Positions 59,697-64,000 of a stretch of 64,000 nucleotides of DNA are shown here, piece after piece; the first letter of the stretch is position 1, and every line of letters starts with the position of its first letter. The stretch covers positions 1 through 64,000 of the forward strand of contig NZ_BBYK01000065.1 in the NCBI RefSeq assembly GCF_001570365.1. Direction: 5' to 3'. This stretch comes from Microtetraspora fusca. GTDB taxonomy: Bacteria; Actinomycetota; Actinomycetes; Streptosporangiales; Streptosporangiaceae. The notes under the pieces are model-generated. The model searched no databases and was not told the DNA's origin. It saw nothing but the letters and a program-made list of their open reading frames with translations. The position numbers were made by a program, and so were the translations under genes.

Positions 59697-60854
59697 GTGC
59701 ACACAGCGATCCTCTTCGTCGAACTCGGTGGTGTCGTTCTCGCGCTGGGCGTGCTCGGAGCATTCGCCCTCCGCGTCGGTATCTCTCCCATCCCCCTTTA
59801 TCTGATCGCCGGTCTCGCCTTCGGCACCGGCGGCATCCTGCCCCTCGCGACCAGCGAGGATTTCATCTCGGTCGGCGCCGAACTGGGCGTCATCCTGCTG
59901 TTGCTCACCCTCGGCCTCGAGTACAACGCGGACGAACTGGTCACCAGCCTGCGCGGCAACGCCAAGGGCGGGCTGGTCGACCTGGTCCTCAACGCCGCCC
60001 CCGGCGCGGTGGCGGCCCTCCTGCTCGGCTGGGGCCCGGTCGCGGCGATCGCCATGGCCGGCGTCACGTACGCGACGTCGTCCGGCATCACGGCCAAGGT
60101 CCTGTCCGACCTCGGCTGGATCGGTAACCGGGAGACCCCGGTCGTCTTGTCGCTGCTGGTCTTCGAAGACCTCACGATGGCGCTGTACCTGCCGATCCTC
60201 ACCGCCGTGCTCGCCGGGGTCGGCTTCATCGGCGGCGCCGTCACCGTCGCCATCGCGCTCGCCACCGTCAGTGTGGTCCTGCTGGTCGCCCTGCGGTACG
60301 GCCGCGTCATCGAGGCGTTCGTGCGCAGCCCCAACTCCGAGGTCCTGCTGCTCAAGGTGGTCGGCCTGGCACTGCTGGTCGCGGGCCTCGCCCAGAAGCT
60401 GCAGGTCTCGGCCGCCGTCGGCGCCTTCCTCGTGGGCATCGCCCTGTCCGGCGAGCTGGCCGAGGACGCCCGCGCGCTGCTCTCCCCGCTCCGCGACCTG
60501 TTCGCCGCGGTGTTCTTCGTCTTCTTCGGCCTGCAGACCGACCCGGCCGCGATCTGGCCGGTCGCCGGGCTGGCCGCGCTCCTCGCCGTCGTCAGCATGA
60601 TCACCAAGCTGGCCACCGGCGCGTACGCGGCCCGGAAGGCGGGCATCGCACGGGAAGGCCGGGTCCGGGCCGGCATCGCGCTCATCCCGCGCGGCGAGTT
60701 CAACATCGTGATCGCCGGTCTCGCGGTCGCGGCCGGGGCCCATCCCGATCTCGGGCCGCTCGCGGCGGCGTACGTTCTGATCCTGGCGGCGTTCGGCCCG
60801 CTGGCGGCCCGCCTCGTCCAGCCCCTCATCGCCGCCGTGGCCCGCCGGGCCTGA
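59697..60854 (+). CDS. khtU: CPA2-family K+/H+ antiporter membrane subunit
   Basis: 385 aa. About 12 helices with GAELGVILLLLTLGLEYNADELV, VTYATSSGITAKVLSDLGW, LVFEDLTMALYLPIL (the ED of CPA2 exchangers) and LIPRGEFNIVIAGLAV. It exchanges K+ (or Na+) for H+. With KhtT upstream this is a KhtTU pair, probably for pH or cation homeostasis. GTG start. Confidence 0.88.
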   Translation: MHTAILFVELGGVVLALGVLGAFALRVGISPIPLYLIAGLAFGTGGILPLATSEDFISVGAELGVILLLLTLGLEYNADELVTSLRGNAKGGLVDLVLNAAPGAVAALLLGWGPVAAIAMAGVTYATSSGITAKVLSDLGWIGNRETPVVLSLLVFEDLTMALYLPILTAVLAGVGFIGGAVTVAIALATVSVVLLVALRYGRVIEAFVRSPNSEVLLLKVVGLALLVAGLAQKLQVSAAVGAFLVGIALSGELAEDARALLSPLRDLFAAVFFVFFGLQTDPAAIWPVAGLAALLAVVSMITKLATGAYAARKAGIAREGRVRAGIALIPRGEFNIVIAGLAVAAGAHPDLGPLAAAYVLILAAFGPLAARLVQPLIAAVARRA

Positions 60855-61931
60855 CAGCCCCGTCCCCTTGGCGACCGAGCCGGCCGATCCTGCCCTGGCG
60901 TGACCGGCGGTACGGCGTGTCCGGGGACAGATTTCCAGAACCGGCGCCTTGGCGATCGAGCCTGCCACTCGATCGCCAAGGACCGAACGGCGTCCGGCCC
61001 TTCGTGCGGCGGGCGGTTGCTCCGGCGCAACCGGTGATGGCGGCGGAACGGAGCCGTATCCGGTTCGCGCTGCCTGAATCGTGACCGCTGCGCTGCGGTT
61101 GGGTGGTTCGCGCTGCTGAGCTGTGACCGCTGCGCTGCGGCGGGCAGTTGCTCCGGCGCGCCGTGATAGTTGCACTCTGGTGATTCCCCGCTTCGCGGTC
61201 TCGGGCGCGGTGGTACATGGCACGGTCCTACGCGCGCCGGAGCAACCGCCCGCACTCCGCTCCGCTCGCCACCGCCCCGGTTTCTCGCCGTCACCGCTCC
61301 GTCTCGTCCTCGGCCTCGTTCTCGCCGCAGGTCGGAAACCAGCTCGTGGTCGTGCACGGCGGGGATCGCCGCTGCGCTGCGGCGTGCGGGTCCTCCGGCG
61401 CGCCGTGACAGCTGGTCTCTGGCTTTCCCGCTTCGCGGTCCGGGCGCGGTGGTACAGGGCGCGGTCCTACGCGCGCCGGAGGCCCCACCCGCCTCCACTC
61501 CGCTTCCCCGCCGTCTCGGCCTTCCCGCTCCGCCGTTCCAACTTCCAGGTTCACCGCCGTACGGGTCGGTCTCGTTCCTGTGCCATCGAAGGCTTCGGTG
61601 AACTCGCGGCCCGCCTGCGCCGTGCCCGGCTGGTCACCCCCGAGCCGCCTCAGGCACTGCACGCCGTCTGCCATTCGACGAGTTCGTGAGCTGCTTCCGC
61701 TCGGACAACCTGCGACGCGAACTGTTCGCCGAAGTCACCTGAAGCGCGTTGCACGGCATAGGCGCCCTGTCGGACAGCGGCCGCATCCCCCGGACGTTAC
61801 AGACGCCGTCGGCGGGACCTTGCGGTCTTCGGCTCTGCCGCGGATTCGAAGCGGAGGGCCGGTAACCCAATCCCTCTCACTGTCCAAAGGGAGTAGCACG
61901 TAGATCTTTTCTTCGGACTGGAGAGGTACGC
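60855..61931. other. 1-kb non-coding region with palindromic repeats
   Basis: No convincing gene. It has two ~140-bp related palindromic repeats (61124-61264, 61365-61506), shorter copies of the GCTGCGCTGCGG element, and a possible decayed coding fragment at about 61590-61741 (GFGELAARLRRARLVTPEP, then after a frame slip FDEFVSCFRSDNLRRELFAE and a stop). The last ~100 bp are the subtilase promoter region. Confidence 0.6.
61124..61506. repeat. two long imperfect palindromic repeats
   Basis: Copy A 61124-61264 and copy B 61365-61506 share CGCTGCGCTGCGG, CTCCGGCGCGCC, CCCGCTTCGCGGTC, GGGCGCGGTGGTACA and CGGTCCTACGCGCGCCGGAG in the same order. In copy A, GCGGGCAGTTGCTCCGGCGCGC (61140-61161) pairs with 61232-61253 at 21 of 22 positions, giving a long stem-loop. 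They could be miniature mobile elements or a structured RNA. Confidence 0.75.
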
Positions 61932-64000
61932 ATGAGCTTAGGCAGTGGGCTGCCGGCCGCGATCCTGGCCGGAACGGTCGGCATCGCAGCCGTTCAGGGG
62001 CCGGTTTCCCCGCCCGGGGCGGGCACCGCACCGACAGGACACGTCACTCAGGGAGCGCGAGAAGCGACACCGCAGACGGGCAGCGTGACCCTGATAACCG
62101 GCGACCGCGTCATCGTCACCGGCAAGAGCTACCAAGTGGAACCGGGGCCGGGCAGGCAGATGCGCTACACCGCGCAGCACCGTGACGGCCATCTCCTCGT
62201 CGTCCCCTCCGACGCGATGCCACTGGTGGCCGAGGGGGTGCTTGACGAGCGGCTGTTCGACGTCACCCAACTCCTGAAGTGGCGGTACGGCGACGCCGAC
62301 CGGCCCGACATCCCGGTGATCACCCAGTCGGCCGAGGGGCTCGCGCCCGCGCCGCGAGCCGCGCGGCAGACCCGGCGACTGTCCCATCTCGGCATGACGG
62401 CCCTGCGTGTTCCCAAGGCCGATGCCGGCGAGACCTGGCAGGACCTGGTCACCGGCCCCCGGACGCTGAAGGCGGGCCGGACCAAGCTCTGGCTCGACGG
62501 GCGCCGCTCGTTCGCCCTCGACGAGAGTGTCAAGCAGATCGGCGCCGCGGAGGCGTGGAAGCAGGGCATGACCGGCAAGGGTGTCACAGTGGCGGTGCTC
62601 GACGACGGCTACGACGCCGACCATCCGGACCTGAAGGACGTGGTCGTCCAAGCGCGGAACTTCAGCGACACCCCCGATATGGGGGACAAGGTCGGCCACG
62701 GCACGCACGTCGCCTCGATCATCGCGGGCGCCGGGGAGAAGTACCGGGGTGTGGCGCCGGACGCCAAGATCGTCATTGGGAAGGTGGGCGACGACTGGGT
62801 CACCGACTCCGCCGCGCTGGCGGGCATGGAGTGGGCCGCCGTCGAGGCCAAAGCCAAGATCATCAACATGAGCTTCGGCGGGCAGGACACCCTGGACCTG
62901 GATCCGCTGGAGCAGGCGGTGAACACGCTGTCCGCGCAGACCGGCGCGCTGTTCGTCGCGGCGGCGGGCAACACCGGAGAACTGAACGGGGTGGACAGCC
63001 CGGCCAGCGCCGACGCGGCCCTGGCCGTCGGCGCCGTCGACCGGTCGGACCGGGTCGCCGTGTTCTCCGCGCGCGGCCCCCGGCTGGGCGACCACGCGAT
63101 CAAGCCGGAGATCACCGCTCCCGGCGTCGCCATCATGGCCGCGGCGGCCAAGGGCACCGCCGACGGCCCCTACGTCGCGCACAGCGGCACGTCGATGGCC
63201 ACTCCGCATGTGACGGGGGCCGCCGCGATCCTCGCCCAGCGCCACCCCGACTGGACCGGCGAACGGCTGAAGGCGGCCCTGATCGGCACCGCCAAGCCCA
63301 CCGCGGACACCACGTCGTACCAGCAGGGAGCCGGACGGGTGGACCTGGTGCGCGCGCTGGCGCAGCAGGTCGCGGCCGTTCCGGGCAACATCTGGGCCCA
63401 TTTCCCGTGGGGGGAATCCGGCCCGCACGAGACGACCAGGACCATCACCTACGCCAACTCCGGTGACGCTCCCGTGACCCTGGACCTGTCCGCCGAGGGC
63501 GATGTGCTGAAGCTGTCGGCCGAGCGGCTGGAGGTGCCCGCCGGAGGGGACGCCTCGGTCACCCTCACGATCGACGTCGACGGGAAGGCGCCGGGGGACT
63601 ATCCGGGGATCGTCTCGGCCAGGTCGGGCGACACCCTCATCCGGACGCTGGTCGGCACGTACGTGGAACCGAAGTCCTCCGACGTGACCATCAGCCTGAT
63701 CGCGCGGAACGGCGAGCCCGCCACCGGCTACGGCCAGATCTACAACCTTGAGACGGGCGACCACATCAACGTGCCCTTCTGGGGCGGAACGGGCAAGGTC
63801 CGGCTGCCCACGGGCCAGTGGAACCTGTACGCGGAACTGATCGAGCAGTCAACGTTCGGGCTCACGGCCGCGCACGTCCCGGTGAAGGTCGACGATGCCG
63901 CCCAGGAGGTGGTACTGGACGCGCGTCAGGGAAAGCAGGTCCGGTTCTCGCTGGACGAGCCGACCGCCATACCCGAACGCAAAATGGGGTTCACCCTGGC
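61932..64000 (+). CDS. secreted subtilisin-like S8 peptidase (partial, runs off the right edge)
   Basis: At least 689 aa. A short hydrophobic N-terminus (LPAAILAGTVGIAAVQG) is probably a signal peptide, followed by a propeptide (VTLITGDRVIV ... VPSDAMPLV). The catalytic triad is Asp224 (VAVLDDGYDADHPDL), His256 (GHGTHVASII) and Ser421 (HSGTSMATPHVTGAAAIL). The region after ~470 is beta-rich (ANSGDAPVTLDL) and continues beyond the window. GGAGAGG lies 6 nt before the ATG. This matches large actinomycete S8 peptidases of 1000+ residues. Confidence 0.9.
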   Translation, partial: MSLGSGLPAAILAGTVGIAAVQGPVSPPGAGTAPTGHVTQGAREATPQTGSVTLITGDRVIVTGKSYQVEPGPGRQMRYTAQHRDGHLLVVPSDAMPLVAEGVLDERLFDVTQLLKWRYGDADRPDIPVITQSAEGLAPAPRAARQTRRLSHLGMTALRVPKADAGETWQDLVTGPRTLKAGRTKLWLDGRRSFALDESVKQIGAAEAWKQGMTGKGVTVAVLDDGYDADHPDLKDVVVQARNFSDTPDMGDKVGHGTHVASIIAGAGEKYRGVAPDAKIVIGKVGDDWVTDSAALAGMEWAAVEAKAKIINMSFGGQDTLDLDPLEQAVNTLSAQTGALFVAAAGNTGELNGVDSPASADAALAVGAVDRSDRVAVFSARGPRLGDHAIKPEITAPGVAIMAAAAKGTADGPYVAHSGTSMATPHVTGAAAILAQRHPDWTGERLKAALIGTAKPTADTTSYQQGAGRVDLVRALAQQVAAVPGNIWAHFPWGESGPHETTRTITYANSGDAPVTLDLSAEGDVLKLSAERLEVPAGGDASVTLTIDVDGKAPGDYPGIVSARSGDTLIRTLVGTYVEPKSSDVTISLIARNGEPATGYGQIYNLETGDHINVPFWGGTGKVRLPTGQWNLYAELIEQSTFGLTAAHVPVKVDDAAQEVVLDARQGKQVRFSLDEPTAIPERKMGFTL

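Noticed and set aside
61590-61741. Possible decayed gene in two frames.
   Set aside because: It has protein-like composition but no recognisable family. Noted only inside the gap description.

Overview
The window is high-GC DNA with many GTG starts, tight ATGA/GTGA overlaps and several leaderless or nearly leaderless genes. It carries an F420-dependent LLM enzyme, a mycothiol-type DinB-like protein, SPW-repeat, ChaB, YiaA and GPGG small proteins, and a BioYMN operon. Together these indicate a filamentous actinomycete, most like Streptosporangiaceae/Streptosporangiales. There is no rRNA. The one intact tRNA is tRNA-Lys(CUU).

Layout. (1) 0-13.3 kb is a block of stress and housekeeping genes: a truncated GH29 fucosidase remnant, a DinB-like protein, an SPW protein, a ROK regulator, an RsbW-like ATPase behind a perfect CebR-type palindrome, a P-loop kinase, ChaB, HldE facing a GT9 glycosyltransferase (an ADP-heptose pair), topoisomerase IB, a BON protein, a phosphoesterase, an LLM enzyme, a DUF1360 protein, a nucleotidyltransferase and a frameshifted PRC-barrel gene. 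At least seven of these genes have a GTTT-N14/15-GGG(T/C)AG promoter, like the actinobacterial SigB/SigF class. (2) 13.4-27.9 kb lies between an intact tRNA-Lys and a 3' tRNA fragment in direct orientation. Both ends carry copies of the same terminator and of the same short mobile-element-associated gene, so this looks like a decayed genomic island. It holds an MFS-SNF2-SWIM operon, orphan genes, a sulfotransferase-like gene, a flavin monooxygenase with a divergent HxlR gene, a TetR gene with a DUF1772 gene, and a secreted M28 peptidase. (3) 28.1-33.7 kb has an FAD oxidoreductase and a fully translationally coupled operon, bioY - acyl-CoA ligase-like - thiolase - bioM - bioN. (4) 33.8-36 kb has YiaA and a NarL-type two-component system. 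(5) 36.1-48.2 kb is carbohydrate and polyol catabolism. It has glpF-glpK, a GntR regulator with a 24-bp operator, and an operon of an ABC sugar importer, an LsrF-like thiolase/aldolase, a GlpD/EryB-like dehydrogenase and an FGGY kinase. (6) 48.3-55 kb has a deaminase, a second ABC sugar importer without its own ATPase, a GH35 beta-galactosidase and an AraC regulator. (7) 55-64 kb has a second-type MurG, a secreted 5'-nucleotidase, a DUF2804 protein, a KhtT/KhtU K+/H+ antiporter pair, about 1 kb of palindromic repeats, and a secreted subtilase that runs off the right edge.

How the parts work together. The most interesting system is the 39.5-48.2 kb operon. It pairs an Lsr/Rbs-type importer and an LsrF homologue (AI-2 degradation) with a polyol-phosphate dehydrogenase and an FGGY kinase (erythritol-type catabolism) under one GntR/UTRA repressor. 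This suggests import, phosphorylation, oxidation and C-C cleavage of an unknown polyol or deoxy-sugar, with glycerol genes alongside to take triose products. The second notable theme is the shared SigB-like promoter motif, which links an ADP-heptose glycosylation pair to general stress genes.
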